Positions 18,834 to 28,802 are shown, counted from the first letter of the stretch. The stretch: DNA of 64,000 nt from Leptospira andrefontaineae (GCF_004770105.1 NZ_RQEY01000010.1:310001-374000); one strand, 5' to 3'. Numbers and translations: made by a program. The notes: a model not told the origin generated them from the letters alone.

Positions 18834-19708
18834 CGGATCTTTCTAGTTTCTCCGGTCCTGACTTTGTTCAGATATTTTTTGAGATGAGAATTGATTGTCT
18901 GAAGATCATCCAACTCTTGAGAAGGATCTACTTTTCCAAGATCCGCTACTAAGATGAGAAGATATCTTAACTCTTCTAAATGTACTTTTGCTCTTAGTAT
19001 ATTTTTTACTTTTTCAGCACGAATTCTTGTGCCCCAAGCTCCTGCGATCCGAACAGGCAATAAGGAAGAAATAGATCTGATATGTTCCAAAAGACTCGGC
19101 TCTACTTTTCCTTTCCAGCTCTCACAAAGTTCGTATAAATGAAGAAGGAACACATGTGCCAGATTCCATACTTCTAATTTACGAAATCCGAATACGAATC
19201 CGTCAGGACCGACTGCGCTCGAGATCTCTTTTCCGATCTCCGGGCTTTGCATCTTGATATACTTGCCGGTATCGAATTTCTGCTTAAACTCGGAAGGGAT
19301 CGGAACTACCTTTCTAAGTTTATAATCAAAGAATAAAACTCTGATCTTTACGATTGAGACCTTCTCCGCTCTGTTTCTTTTAGAAAGTCTAAAATATAGA
19401 TCGAATGACTTCTCCCCTAAATTATCCAAGGAAACGTCTATAATCACTTTATCTTTATATAATAATTCTCCCTGGTATTGTATGGAAGCATTTGCGAATA
19501 TAATGCTATTCCCATGTATATCAGTGACTGAATAACCTAGGTATTGGAAGAATTGAAGGTGAGCTTCCATCACAAGGTCCAATACACTTGCGAAAGAAAC
19601 ATGTATGTCCAAACTCAGATCGATCTTGCGGATCGGTATCTCCGTCGAAAAATAATATTCCGAAGGAAACTCAGCTTCCGCTTGAGAAGTTTGGACCTTG
19701 GAATTCAT
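18830..19708 (-). CDS. Hotdog thioesterase fused to an IVS-type four-helix bundle
   Basis: Residues about 20-150 form a hotdog fold of the 4-hydroxybenzoyl-CoA thioesterase type: a long helix near LDLVMEAHLQFFQYLGY and strands through KVSIVKIRVLFFDY. Residues 174-281 match a different family, the four-helix-bundle protein known from intervening sequences of 23S rRNA genes. The cues are FRKLEVWNLA, LYELC, a degenerate S-x-N-I-A-E-G region (LLPVRIAGAWG), AKVHLEELRYLLILVADLG, and the terminal helix. The fusion is unusual. The gene overlaps its neighbours by four bases on each side. Confidence 0.8.
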   Translation of the reverse strand: MNSKVQTSQAEAEFPSEYYFSTEIPIRKIDLSLDIHVSFASVLDLVMEAHLQFFQYLGYSVTDIHGNSIIFANASIQYQGELLYKDKVIIDVSLDNLGEKSFDLYFRLSKRNRAEKVSIVKIRVLFFDYKLRKVVPIPSEFKQKFDTGKYIKMQSPEIGKEISSAVGPDGFVFGFRKLEVWNLAHVFLLHLYELCESWKGKVEPSLLEHIRSISSLLPVRIAGAWGTRIRAEKVKNILRAKVHLEELRYLLILVADLGKVDPSQELDDLQTINSHLKKYLNKVRTGETRKIR

Positions 19709-20145
19709 ATTTCGAATTTCGCCCTAAATGCGGACGGGATCTCCAAGGTTTTTTTAGAAACATAGTCGAAGAATACTAGGGATATTTTTGCAAGTCCCAC
19801 TTCTTCTTTAGAAACTTTTTGAGAAGCTGAGATATGTAACTCACAAGACTTCTTTCCTAAATTAAAAACTCCTGCGGAAAATTCTAAAACGTCTCCGGCC
19901 TTCGCCTCGGATTTATATTCCACTTCCATTTTAGGAATGATGATATTTGCTCCCGCAATATTCGCTTTAGACCAAGAGTTGGATTCTAAGAATGCATCGA
20001 ATACTTCGTTCACAAGAGGGATAAATGTTTCGTATGTTAGGTGAGAAACATAAAGTCCACCTACTACAGTCGCGCTCCTGGTGTCGGATCTGCGGACAAC
20101 TAGTTCTGTCTTGAATGAAAAAGACTCTTTGGTGGCTTCTGACAT
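19705..20145 (-). CDS. Hotdog-fold thioesterase
   Basis: This 146-residue protein is similar in layout to the N-terminal half of the next gene. It has a strand-helix start (RSATVVGGLYVSHLTYETFIPLVNEVFDAFLE), a conserved middle (NIIIPKMEVEYKSEAKAGD) and a final strand (VGLAKISLVFFDYVSKKTLEIP). It is likely an acyl-CoA or acyl-ACP thioesterase, and the pair may form a hetero-oligomer. The catalytic acidic residue cannot be fixed by eye. It is the first gene of the thioesterase-thioesterase-SDR unit. Confidence 0.8.
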   Translation of the reverse strand: MSEATKESFSFKTELVVRRSDTRSATVVGGLYVSHLTYETFIPLVNEVFDAFLESNSWSKANIAGANIIIPKMEVEYKSEAKAGDVLEFSAGVFNLGKKSCELHISASQKVSKEEVGLAKISLVFFDYVSKKTLEIPSAFRAKFEI

Positions 20146-20476
20146 TTCAGCTTCTCTTTCCCTATGGGTTCCATCTTAGTATCGGAGCCTGGAAATCCGA
20201 TCTTAAAGCCTGGGTCTCTCGTATCCGTAGGAATGAACGGAAGTTCTGAAATTTTTTATACCTGAGTCTGGTAAAAAAGAGAGGCCTAATCCCTCTTACT
20301 TAGTAAACATTCGCATTAAACGATGTTAGTCTTTAAATACAAAATGTCACCGGATTTAAACTCACGATTTGGCAGTATTTTCACATTGATTTCGTATGAA
20401 TTCGGCCTTTTTTCCGTCAAAAATCTAACCTTTGGTGAAAACGCCTTTTGTCCGGGCTTTTTTGCAAAATATACGA
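20146..20476. other. Divergent intergenic region
   Basis: These 331 bases lie between the divergent thioesterase and CoA-transferase genes and must hold both promoters. The DNA is AT-rich in its middle, with a weak AGAGG/CCTCT inverted repeat near 20280-20300. I could not support a specific promoter, operator or small gene. Confidence 0.4.
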
Positions 20477-22288
20477 ATGCCACAAGAATCGAAACATCAA
20501 ACTACTAAGATTCTTTCCGATCCTGATTCTCTTGTACGGGAATTCGTTAAACCTGGCATGTACTTACACTTGGCCACTACGATGTCTAGGCCAAATGCAC
20601 TTATCTATTCTCTCTCTCGAGTTTTTGAAGGAACAAATCCTGAGTTCACGATTAGTGTTGCAGGCATTCACTCCAGCGCTCACTGTCTCGCTCTTTCCGG
20701 TATCGTAAAAAAGATGATCACTGGTTTTGCCGGTGATAATTATCCCAAGCCAAGTCCTAACAGTTTGTATAAAGACCTGATGAGGGGAAAACCTTTTGAA
20801 TTAGAACTCTGGTCCCTTCTCACTTTGGTACAAAGATTGATGGCGGGAGCCATGAAACTTCCTGGCTTCGTTTCTAATTCTTTGGTGGGGTCTGACCTAA
20901 TAACGGACAAATTAGGAAAGACTGCATTTTTATATCATAAACCTACCGAAGGAAATCCTTACGGAGAAGCAGCAAGCCCTCATCTAGTTTCAGAAAGTAG
21001 AGGAACAAAAGAAAAGGACATGGTAGTTCTTCTTCCTCTCTGCCCCGAGATCACATTGGTACATGGAGTAGTGGCAGACGAAGATGGGAACATTGTTCTT
21101 TCTCAACCAGGTGGAGAAGGAGCCTGGGGTGCACTTGCTGCCACAAAAGGTGTGATCGCTACAGTGGAGAAGATCGTACCGAGAGGAACAGTTCCTCCTG
21201 AACTAGTGCATATACCGAGTACAAAAGTTTTGGCAATAGCTCCGGCAAGATTCGGAGCACATCCTCAATCTTTAAGAGTACAGGGTTTTCCCGAGATCCC
21301 GGCATTCGAAGGTGTGGAATCTTATCTGGATGATTACGAATTCCAAATGGAAGCCAATAAGGCGGCAGGCATTCCCGCTAAGGCTGAGAAATGGTATAAA
21401 GAAAATGTAATATTATCCGGTGGCCACGAAGAATATTTGGATCTGATCGGAGAAACGAGACTCAGACGTTTGAAGATGACTCCTCCGGAACATTCTCTTT
21501 CTTCTCCTGAAAATCCTAAAACTGTAAATGATTCGGAACAGATGATCATTCTTGCAGCAAGGGCGATTATAGAGAAGGTCAAGACAAAAGGATATAAAAC
21601 AATTCTCGCAGGAATTGGAGCCGCACATATGGCTGCCTGGACAGCAGCTAAACTTCTAGAAAAAGAAGGCATCCATATCAAGATCGTTGCTGAGCTTGGA
21701 TTTTATGGGATGAAACCTTTTGCAGGTGATGTTTTTCTTTTTAGCCAACTTCATACGCAACACTGCTCCATGTTATCTGATATCGTAAGTATATTGGGAA
21801 CAATTGTACCTGACGATTGTCTGGGAGTAATTGGAGCCGCAGAAGTAGACTGGTTTGGAAATATAAATTCTGTCTTAGATGGAAAAGGAAACTTCTTAGT
21901 TGGATCGGGAGGAGCGAATGATATCGTCTCCGTCGCAGACACGATCGTAGTAGCAAAAGCGAACCGTTTTCGTTTCGTCAGAAAAGTAAAACATATCACT
22001 TCACCTGGAGACAGAGTTATAGAAGCAGTATGTCAGTTCGGTAGATTCCAAAGGCCTTCTTTTTCGGATCATCCTTTCGAATTGAGTTCCTGGCTTGCAC
22101 CTGCATCCGACGACGAAATGGAATCCGAAGAAGCTGTTCTGAGATATACACTTTGGCTTCCTCCTGACGAGGATCTTCCAATTTCCCAAGAGCCGGAGAT
22201 CAATTCTGATGAATTGACCGTTCTAAGAGAATTAGATCCGGAAAGAATTTACACCGAACAGTTTATGGTGTATACCCGCTTGCCTTAA
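20477..22288 (+). CDS. Family I CoA-transferase, fused alpha and beta halves
   Basis: This 603-residue protein contains two halves resembling the two subunits of glutaconate/3-oxoacid CoA-transferases. The N-terminal half (FVKPGMYLHLATTMSRPNAL) is alpha-like. The C-terminal half contains VAELGFYG, where E406 is the expected catalytic glutamate that forms the CoA thioester (the E-x-G context of family I enzymes), followed by LGVIGAAEVDWFGNINS and GSGGANDIVS. It should exchange CoA between carboxylic acids. I chose ATG 20477; an upstream in-frame ATG at 20432 adds 15 atypical residues. The acid substrate is unknown. Confidence 0.85.
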   Translation: MPQESKHQTTKILSDPDSLVREFVKPGMYLHLATTMSRPNALIYSLSRVFEGTNPEFTISVAGIHSSAHCLALSGIVKKMITGFAGDNYPKPSPNSLYKDLMRGKPFELELWSLLTLVQRLMAGAMKLPGFVSNSLVGSDLITDKLGKTAFLYHKPTEGNPYGEAASPHLVSESRGTKEKDMVVLLPLCPEITLVHGVVADEDGNIVLSQPGGEGAWGALAATKGVIATVEKIVPRGTVPPELVHIPSTKVLAIAPARFGAHPQSLRVQGFPEIPAFEGVESYLDDYEFQMEANKAAGIPAKAEKWYKENVILSGGHEEYLDLIGETRLRRLKMTPPEHSLSSPENPKTVNDSEQMIILAARAIIEKVKTKGYKTILAGIGAAHMAAWTAAKLLEKEGIHIKIVAELGFYGMKPFAGDVFLFSQLHTQHCSMLSDIVSILGTIVPDDCLGVIGAAEVDWFGNINSVLDGKGNFLVGSGGANDIVSVADTIVVAKANRFRFVRKVKHITSPGDRVIEAVCQFGRFQRPSFSDHPFELSSWLAPASDDEMESEEAVLRYTLWLPPDEDLPISQEPEINSDELTVLRELDPERIYTEQFMVYTRLP

Positions 22289-22360
22289 GTATGATAAAGA
22301 TGCAGCAAAAGATTGGAATTATGACTGGAAATTTATTATGGACCAAAGGAGTATTGATCC

Positions 22361-23338
22361 ATGGCGAATTCTAAAAACCTAGTTTCTAACGGGGTTCGAA
22401 TCACCGGGATTGGGCATTATCTCCCGGAAAGGATCGTCACCAACGATGAAATTCGACCTAGATTAAAATATCCTGAAATGCATCCTGCCGAAAAAGCAGT
22501 CATTGGCGACATAGGTGTAACTGAAAGAAGAAGGGCGAACGAAAAAGAAACCGCTCAATTCATGGCTGCGGAAACCTCCAAAATGATCCTGAAAGATGCG
22601 GGAAAAAAAGCGGAGGATATTGACTTATTCATCTTAGCAAATTGGACAGATCGCCTTTATCTTCCAGATCTTGCTCCTCAAGCTTCTAAACTTGCGGGAA
22701 CTTCTAACGCGCTTGCATTCGATATTTGTACTGCATGTACCGGATTTGTTCATGGAGTACAAATGGGATCAGCGTTCTTAAGCAGCGGCAAATATAAGAA
22801 CGCGCTCGTGATCGGTAGCGAAAGATTTTCTGTCAGAACAAGAATGAATGGGTATGGAGAATTTACTGCGGGAGATGCATCAGCTGGAGTTCTATTAGAA
22901 TATACCGGAAATCAGGAATTCGGCATCATAGATTCTTTTTTGAAAGATGATGGAGATCTTGCAAACATCATAGAACTAGGGCCAGGACCAAATTTTTATA
23001 TAAAAAGTTATCCGGAGCTTGTGACTAATGCAGCGGATCTTACACTTTCCGCAATGGATGATCTATTAAAAAAGAATAATGTCTCATTAGAAGAGATAGA
23101 TTGGGTCATTCCTCATCCAGGCACAGATGTTGTAGTGCAAGATGTTCTCAAAAGAACAAAATTCCCTAAAGAAAAAATACTTTTGAATTTCGAGAGGGTG
23201 GGAAATACTTCCGCTGCATCCATTCCAATTGCATTATCCGAATATTATTATAAAGGAATCGTCAAAAAAGGCGACTTAATCCTTTCTCCTGCGGTTGGAG
23301 CCGGATTTTATTGGGGCGGACTTTTGTATCGCCTCTGA
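22361..23338 (+). CDS. 3-oxoacyl-ACP synthase III (FabH-like)
   Basis: This 325-residue KAS III has the Cys-His-Asn triad: C126 in CTACTGFVHG, His in VIPHPGTD, and Asn in VGNTSAASIP. The N-terminal GIGHYLPERIVTNDEI is typical. It would prime chain synthesis by condensing an acyl-CoA with malonyl-ACP. It follows the CoA-transferase by 72 bases on the same strand, so the transferase might supply its starter acyl-CoA. A housekeeping role cannot be excluded, but the lipid neighbours suggest a specialised pathway. Confidence 0.88.
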   Translation: MANSKNLVSNGVRITGIGHYLPERIVTNDEIRPRLKYPEMHPAEKAVIGDIGVTERRRANEKETAQFMAAETSKMILKDAGKKAEDIDLFILANWTDRLYLPDLAPQASKLAGTSNALAFDICTACTGFVHGVQMGSAFLSSGKYKNALVIGSERFSVRTRMNGYGEFTAGDASAGVLLEYTGNQEFGIIDSFLKDDGDLANIIELGPGPNFYIKSYPELVTNAADLTLSAMDDLLKKNNVSLEEIDWVIPHPGTDVVVQDVLKRTKFPKEKILLNFERVGNTSAASIPIALSEYYYKGIVKKGDLILSPAVGAGFYWGGLLYRL

Positions 23339-23354
23339 TAATTCGATATTTAGA

Positions 23355-23368
23355 ATATTATATAATAT
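23355..23368. promoter_or_regulatory. AT-only palindrome containing a TATAAT, upstream of the Sia-like operon
   Basis: A perfect 14-base palindrome, ATATTATATAATAT, lies 23 bases before the start of the large kinase gene and contains TATAAT at 23361-23366, a good -10 match. No convincing -35 element sits 17 bases upstream. It could be a promoter core with overlapping control. AT-only palindromes occur easily by chance, so confidence is low. Confidence 0.35.
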
Positions 23369-23391
23369 AAAAATAAAGGTGAAGTAGAAGG

Positions 23392-26300
23392 ATGATCGTA
23401 ACAGGGTTCGAACTAAAAGAAAGACTGAATGCCGAATCTGCGTCCGAAGTTTATAAAGCTGTTCGTAAAGAGGATAGCAAGTCCGTTATCATCAAATTCC
23501 TTCCGGTTTTGGACGAATTACATCCTTCGGTGGTCAATCTTAGGAACGAATTCGAGATCCTAAATTTACTTTCTTCCGGATATTTTGTTAAACCTATCAA
23601 GTTCGAAAAACTCCAAGACGGGTTCGCACTTTTTATGGACTTCGTTCCTGGAGGTTCCTTAAAGGATTTTATCTCCAAAAAGCCCATGACCCTTTCGGAC
23701 TTTTTCCCTATCTCCATCCAACTCGCAGAAAGACTGAGTGAGATCCATTCCAAAAAGATCATACACAAAGACTTAAAACCTGAAAACATAATATTCAATA
23801 AGGACGAAAAACAAGTCCGGATCATAGACTTTGGGATTTCGACTAAATTAAATAAGGAAGAAACTTCCTGGTCCGCACCTAATATTTTAGAAGGTTCCAT
23901 CCATTATGTTTCTCCGGAACAAACTGGAAGGATGAATCGCTCCGTAGATTATAGAAGTGATTTTTATTCTCTGGGAATCACTTACTATGAGATGCTTCTC
24001 GGAAAACTTCCATTCGATGGGGAGGATCTTTTACAATTAGTACATGCTCATTTGGCTAAGATCCCTGCTTCTCCAAAAGAAGCCAGATCTGAGATCCCGA
24101 CAGTACTTTCAGAAATCATAATGAAACTTCTGGCAAAAAATGCAGAAGACAGATACCAGACTGCAAGGGGACTTCAGGGTGATCTGGAGAAGGCATATGC
24201 TCTCTGGAAAGAAAAGACGGACTTTCCTTCTTTCCCACTCGCCCAAACGGATTTTTCTACAGAGTTCAAGATCCCTCAGAAACTTTACGGAAGGGACGAA
24301 TATATCAAAACACTTTTGGAAGAATTCAAATCCGTTGCTACAAACGGAAGATCCAGAATGGTTTTGATCGGAGGATATTCAGGTGTAGGAAAATCCTCGC
24401 TTGTAAAAGAGATCAATAAACCTCTCACAGAATCCAAAGGTTATTTCATTTCAGGAAAGTTCGACCAGTACAATCGAAACCTTCCATTCTCCGCTATCAT
24501 CCAAGTATTTTCCAGTTTGGTGGAATTGATCTTAACAGAATCTCCGGAAAGAATTGAAGCCTGGAAGAGTAAGATCAAAAAAGCGATCGGCGCTAACGGA
24601 AAAGTAGTTACGGATGTGATCCCTGAATTAGAGATCATTATCGGAAAACAAGATCCAGTTCCAGAATTAGGGCCTCAAGAGAACGCGAACCGTTTTTATA
24701 TAGTATTCCAAAACTTCATTAAGGTTTTTGCAAGTCCGGAACATCCGCTTGCGATCTTCCTAGATGATATGCAATGGGCGGATACAGCTTCCTTAGAACT
24801 TCTTAAAAATCTAATGGAAGACGTAACCGTAAATTACCTTTTCATCATATTGGCTTACAGGGACAATGAAGTAGATTCTTCTCACCCTTTCCAAGTGTTG
24901 CTGGACACTTTGGAAAAGGAAGGATTGGATCCATACAAGATCGTACTCCAACCCTTAGCCTTAAAAGATGTAAGACAATTACTCTCGGACAGTCTTTATA
25001 TTTCGGAAGATAAAACCACTGAACTAGCGGAAATCATCCATTCCAAAACAGGCGGGAACCCATTCTTTATCGGAGAACTTCTAAAACAACTCGCCAAAGA
25101 AGACTCGGTCTATTTCGATCAAGGTTCCGGAAAACCGGGAGAAGGTATCTGGAAATGGGATATTGCCAAGATCAGGAATACAAAGATTTCGGATAATGTT
25201 GTAGAACTTTTAGTAAACAGGATCCGTAAACTTTCTCCTAAGATCCAAGAGACCCTGGAAATGGCTGCATGTATCGGAAATAGTTTCGATCTGGCACTTA
25301 TAACAAGAATTTTAGAGACAGATTATAAAACAGCGCTCAGTTCTTTGCAGGAAACAATTGCAGAAGAATTAATTGTTCCGATCGGAGAGAATTATCGACT
25401 TGCTGAATCTTTTGAGGAAACCGCAGCGAATAAGGATAAAAATTACCAAACTGCAAAAACGGTTACCTTCCGATTCCAACACGATAGGGTCCAACAAGCG
25501 GCTTACGAAATTATAGAAGAAGAAAAGAAAAAGAAGATCCGTTTACAATTAGGAAGATTCCTGATAGAAGGTGCGGATACTAAACAGATCGAAGACAATA
25601 TTTTCGATATTGCAAATCATATGAATATCGGCGCCGGGTTGATTACGGAGCCTGCAGAAAAACTAAAATTAGCACAATTAGATCTGATCGCTGGAAAGAA
25701 GGCCAAAAATTCTACTGCGTACAAACCTGCTCTTTCTTATATTGCGAAGGCAAGAGAATTACTTTTCCTTCTGCCTGAAGCTTCCCAGGGAGATGATGCT
25801 CTTTGGAATGCTAAGTATGAACTCTGTTATTCTATCTTTAGAGAGTTAGGAGAGACCCAATACCTAACAGGGAACTTCGAGGATTCTCAGAAGACTATAG
25901 ATACACTTTTAAAATATGCAAGATCTCCGATCGAAAAAGCGGATGCTTGTAACCTTCTAATCATCCAATATTCCGCTCTTGGAAAATTCGACCTTGCTCT
26001 TCCTATGATCATCAAGGCTCTCCAACCATTAGGCGTGGATATTCCTGAAAAAGATCATGAAAAAGTAACTGGAGAAGAGATAGAGATCGTAAACAAGGCA
26101 TTGGAAGAAAAGACAGTAGACTCCCTGTTGGACCTCCCACTGATCCAAAAACAAGAACAGATCATGGCAGTGAATCTACTGATCAGTGCAATTCCTACCG
26201 TTTATAATTTTGCATTATCGCTCTTCCCTATTGTTTCCTTAAAGATGGTAAATCTATTCTTGAAGTATGGGAACCTTTCCGATCCGTATGGATATTCTAT

Positions 26301-28770
26301 GTATGCGATCCTTCTTACTTCGGGATTCCAGCAGTATAGAAAGGGTTACGAATTCGCAGAGCTTGCGATCAAAGTAAGTGAGAAGTATAAGAATCCAAGC
26401 GGGATCACTAAAGCGGCGAATATCCTTGCGAACTATACAACTCCTTTTGTAAGACATTTAAAATATTCGGAAGAGATCAATCATAGAGGGATTCAGGCCA
26501 GCTTAGAGTCCGGGGAATTCCTGCATGGCGGTTACTGCGCAATGAATGATGCAGTCAACGTGGTCCTCCAATCTAAAAATCTAGAATTAGTAAAACCTAA
26601 AATAGATGGTCTCTTAAAATTCACTCGCAAAGTAAAAAACAACCTGGCAATCGATACTGTTCTCGCATCCGCATTGGTAGTTTCTAATCTAAGAGGAAAA
26701 ACTTCTTCTCATTTGGAATTCGCCATCGATGATATGAGTGAAGAGAGTTATATCGAATTATGTAATTCTCACCAAAGTCCTTTCCCTGTTTGCCTTTTCA
26801 AGATCATGAAGGCAAGAACACTTCTGAGTTACGGAGAAGTGGAAAGTGCATTAAAAGAATTGGAAGAATCCGAAAGTATGCTTGGATTTATCTCCGGTCA
26901 GATCGCCGTTGAAGAACATGCTTATTTATATTCCCTCGCAATGGCTGCGAACTACAAACTTTCTACACAAGAACAAAAAGCTAAGTTCTTAGAAAGGATC
27001 AAGAAGAACCAAGAGAAGCTCAAACTTCTTTCCCAAAATGCTCCTGAGAACTTCGAACATAAATTTCTATTGGTAGAAGCGGAACTTGCAAGATTAGAAT
27101 ACAAAAACTGGAAAGCAGCTAAAACTTACGAGCAAGCAGTCCAACTTGCAGGCAAAAACGAATACTATAACGACGAGGCTTTAGCGGCGGAACTTGCATC
27201 CAAATTCTGGTTCTCCAAAGGAAGTGCCAAGATCGGATCTCAGTATATTTCAGAAGCTTACCAAAAGTATGGAAGATGGGGAGCTACTAAAAAGCAGGAA
27301 CTCCTCAAGGCCAAATTCCCGGAATTCATCCGAGAAAAAGGTGGAAGGGATACATTCCGTACTACCCGCACGATCGGGACTTTAAGCACAAGAACTGCTT
27401 CTGCTACGGAAGTTTATTCCGGCCAAACCCTGGATTTCCAATCCATTCTGAAAAGTTCCACTGCAATCTCCGGAGAGATCAAACTAGAATCTTTATTAGA
27501 TACCTTAATGCAAATCTCCATCGAAAACGTGGGTGCTGAAAAAGGGGTCATGATCTTAAGAAGGGACGGAAAACTTTTCGTAGAAGCGGAAGGGAGCACC
27601 ACCGACGATGAGATCAGAGTTCTCCAAGGGATCCCGATCCAAGAGAGTAAAAATATACCTATCAGTGTTATCTATTATGTGGAGAGGACCAAAGAAGATC
27701 TAGTGCTGCGTAACGCATTCGCGGACGAGAAATTCAATAAAGATCCCTACATTAGAGAAAGGAAAACAAAATCCGTTCTATGTTCTCCGATCATCAAGCA
27801 GGGAGAGCTGATCGGTATATTATATTTGGAGAATAATCTTTCCGAAGCTGCATTCACTTCGGATAGACTGCAGACTATCTCTATTCTATCTTCTCAGGCA
27901 GCGATCTCCATTGATAACGCATTACTTTATGCGAATTTGGAAAGTAAGGTCGCAGAAAGAACTAAAGAATTAGCTCAGGCAAACGACGATCTGGCATTAA
28001 AAAACCAGCATATTACTGATAGTATTACATATTCATTGAATATCCAGCAGGCTATTTTACCTTCTTCTGAAGTATTAGGAAGTGCCCTTTCCGATTATTT
28101 TGTGGTATTCCGTCCGAAAGATATAGTATCCGGAGATTTTTACTGGTTTTCAAAACAGGAAGATGCAATATATATCGCATCCGTAGATTGTACCGGTCAC
28201 GGAGTTCCCGGAGCTCTTATGTCCATGATTGGAAATACTTTGCTCAATCAGATCGTGAACGAAATTGGTATTACCGATCCGGGTTCTATTTTAGAACATT
28301 TGCATAAAAAAGTAAGACAGGCCCTCAAACAAGACATGGACCAAACGAATTCAAGAGACGGAATGGATCTTTGTCTATTAAAGATTGAAGGAAACAATTT
28401 ATACTTTGCGGGAGCAAAACGGCCTATTTTTATAGGAAAAGGCGGAGTCTTGACCGAAATTAAAGGTGATAGATTCTCGATCGGCGGAAGGCAAAAAGAA
28501 GAAACGCGAAAATTTACAACACACTCCATTCCCTTGGAAAAAGGAATACGTACGAGTGTTTACTTAACCACGGACGGCTTTATGGACCAGCCGAATCCGG
28601 ACCGACAAAAAATTGGTACCAAAGGGTTGTTAAACTTCTTAAGCGGGATAGAACATCTTTCCGGTGAAGAACAAAGAGAACGTTTAGAATCCTTCCTGTT
28701 AGCCCACCAAAATGGAGAGGCTCAGCGGGACGACATAACACTAGTCGGTGTAATACTGGGGGGAAGATAA
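23392..28770 (+). CDS. Kinase-NTPase-GAF-PP2C signalling protein (SiaA-like output)
   Basis: This 1792-residue protein joins four modules. Residues 1-270 are a Ser/Thr kinase with K35, H125-x-D127-LKPEN and D146-F-G. Residues about 300-750 are an AAA/STAND-type NTPase with Walker A G328-YSGVGKS, followed by a long TPR-like helical region. A GAF domain lies at about 1360-1530, then a coiled linker, then a SpoIIE/PP2C phosphatase with D1582 (SGDFYW), D1599 (VDCTGHGVPG) and D1780/D1781 (RDDIT). Kinase and phosphatase residues look intact. The C-terminal phosphatase stands where SiaA stands relative to SiaB and SiaC, so it probably dephosphorylates the SiaC-like protein. Confidence 0.92.
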   Translation: MIVTGFELKERLNAESASEVYKAVRKEDSKSVIIKFLPVLDELHPSVVNLRNEFEILNLLSSGYFVKPIKFEKLQDGFALFMDFVPGGSLKDFISKKPMTLSDFFPISIQLAERLSEIHSKKIIHKDLKPENIIFNKDEKQVRIIDFGISTKLNKEETSWSAPNILEGSIHYVSPEQTGRMNRSVDYRSDFYSLGITYYEMLLGKLPFDGEDLLQLVHAHLAKIPASPKEARSEIPTVLSEIIMKLLAKNAEDRYQTARGLQGDLEKAYALWKEKTDFPSFPLAQTDFSTEFKIPQKLYGRDEYIKTLLEEFKSVATNGRSRMVLIGGYSGVGKSSLVKEINKPLTESKGYFISGKFDQYNRNLPFSAIIQVFSSLVELILTESPERIEAWKSKIKKAIGANGKVVTDVIPELEIIIGKQDPVPELGPQENANRFYIVFQNFIKVFASPEHPLAIFLDDMQWADTASLELLKNLMEDVTVNYLFIILAYRDNEVDSSHPFQVLLDTLEKEGLDPYKIVLQPLALKDVRQLLSDSLYISEDKTTELAEIIHSKTGGNPFFIGELLKQLAKEDSVYFDQGSGKPGEGIWKWDIAKIRNTKISDNVVELLVNRIRKLSPKIQETLEMAACIGNSFDLALITRILETDYKTALSSLQETIAEELIVPIGENYRLAESFEETAANKDKNYQTAKTVTFRFQHDRVQQAAYEIIEEEKKKKIRLQLGRFLIEGADTKQIEDNIFDIANHMNIGAGLITEPAEKLKLAQLDLIAGKKAKNSTAYKPALSYIAKARELLFLLPEASQGDDALWNAKYELCYSIFRELGETQYLTGNFEDSQKTIDTLLKYARSPIEKADACNLLIIQYSALGKFDLALPMIIKALQPLGVDIPEKDHEKVTGEEIEIVNKALEEKTVDSLLDLPLIQKQEQIMAVNLLISAIPTVYNFALSLFPIVSLKMVNLFLKYGNLSDPYGYSMYAILLTSGFQQYRKGYEFAELAIKVSEKYKNPSGITKAANILANYTTPFVRHLKYSEEINHRGIQASLESGEFLHGGYCAMNDAVNVVLQSKNLELVKPKIDGLLKFTRKVKNNLAIDTVLASALVVSNLRGKTSSHLEFAIDDMSEESYIELCNSHQSPFPVCLFKIMKARTLLSYGEVESALKELEESESMLGFISGQIAVEEHAYLYSLAMAANYKLSTQEQKAKFLERIKKNQEKLKLLSQNAPENFEHKFLLVEAELARLEYKNWKAAKTYEQAVQLAGKNEYYNDEALAAELASKFWFSKGSAKIGSQYISEAYQKYGRWGATKKQELLKAKFPEFIREKGGRDTFRTTRTIGTLSTRTASATEVYSGQTLDFQSILKSSTAISGEIKLESLLDTLMQISIENVGAEKGVMILRRDGKLFVEAEGSTTDDEIRVLQGIPIQESKNIPISVIYYVERTKEDLVLRNAFADEKFNKDPYIRERKTKSVLCSPIIKQGELIGILYLENNLSEAAFTSDRLQTISILSSQAAISIDNALLYANLESKVAERTKELAQANDDLALKNQHITDSITYSLNIQQAILPSSEVLGSALSDYFVVFRPKDIVSGDFYWFSKQEDAIYIASVDCTGHGVPGALMSMIGNTLLNQIVNEIGITDPGSILEHLHKKVRQALKQDMDQTNSRDGMDLCLLKIEGNNLYFAGAKRPIFIGKGGVLTEIKGDRFSIGGRQKEETRKFTTHSIPLEKGIRTSVYLTTDGFMDQPNPDRQKIGTKGLLNFLSGIEHLSGEEQRERLESFLLAHQNGEAQRDDITLVGVILGGR

Positions 28771-28802
28771 GGAGATGTTTCTGAAAAAGGAAGATGCTGA
28801 TA

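Noticed and set aside
18830..19708. A sequencing frameshift joining two separate genes (hotdog and four-helix bundle)
   Set aside because: The frame is continuous through a linker at about residues 150-173, and four-base overlaps with both neighbours support one gene.
20323..20508. Open frame of 61 codons in the intergenic region before the CoA-transferase
   Set aside because: It overlaps the start of the transferase in another frame, has no ribosome site and no recognisable product.
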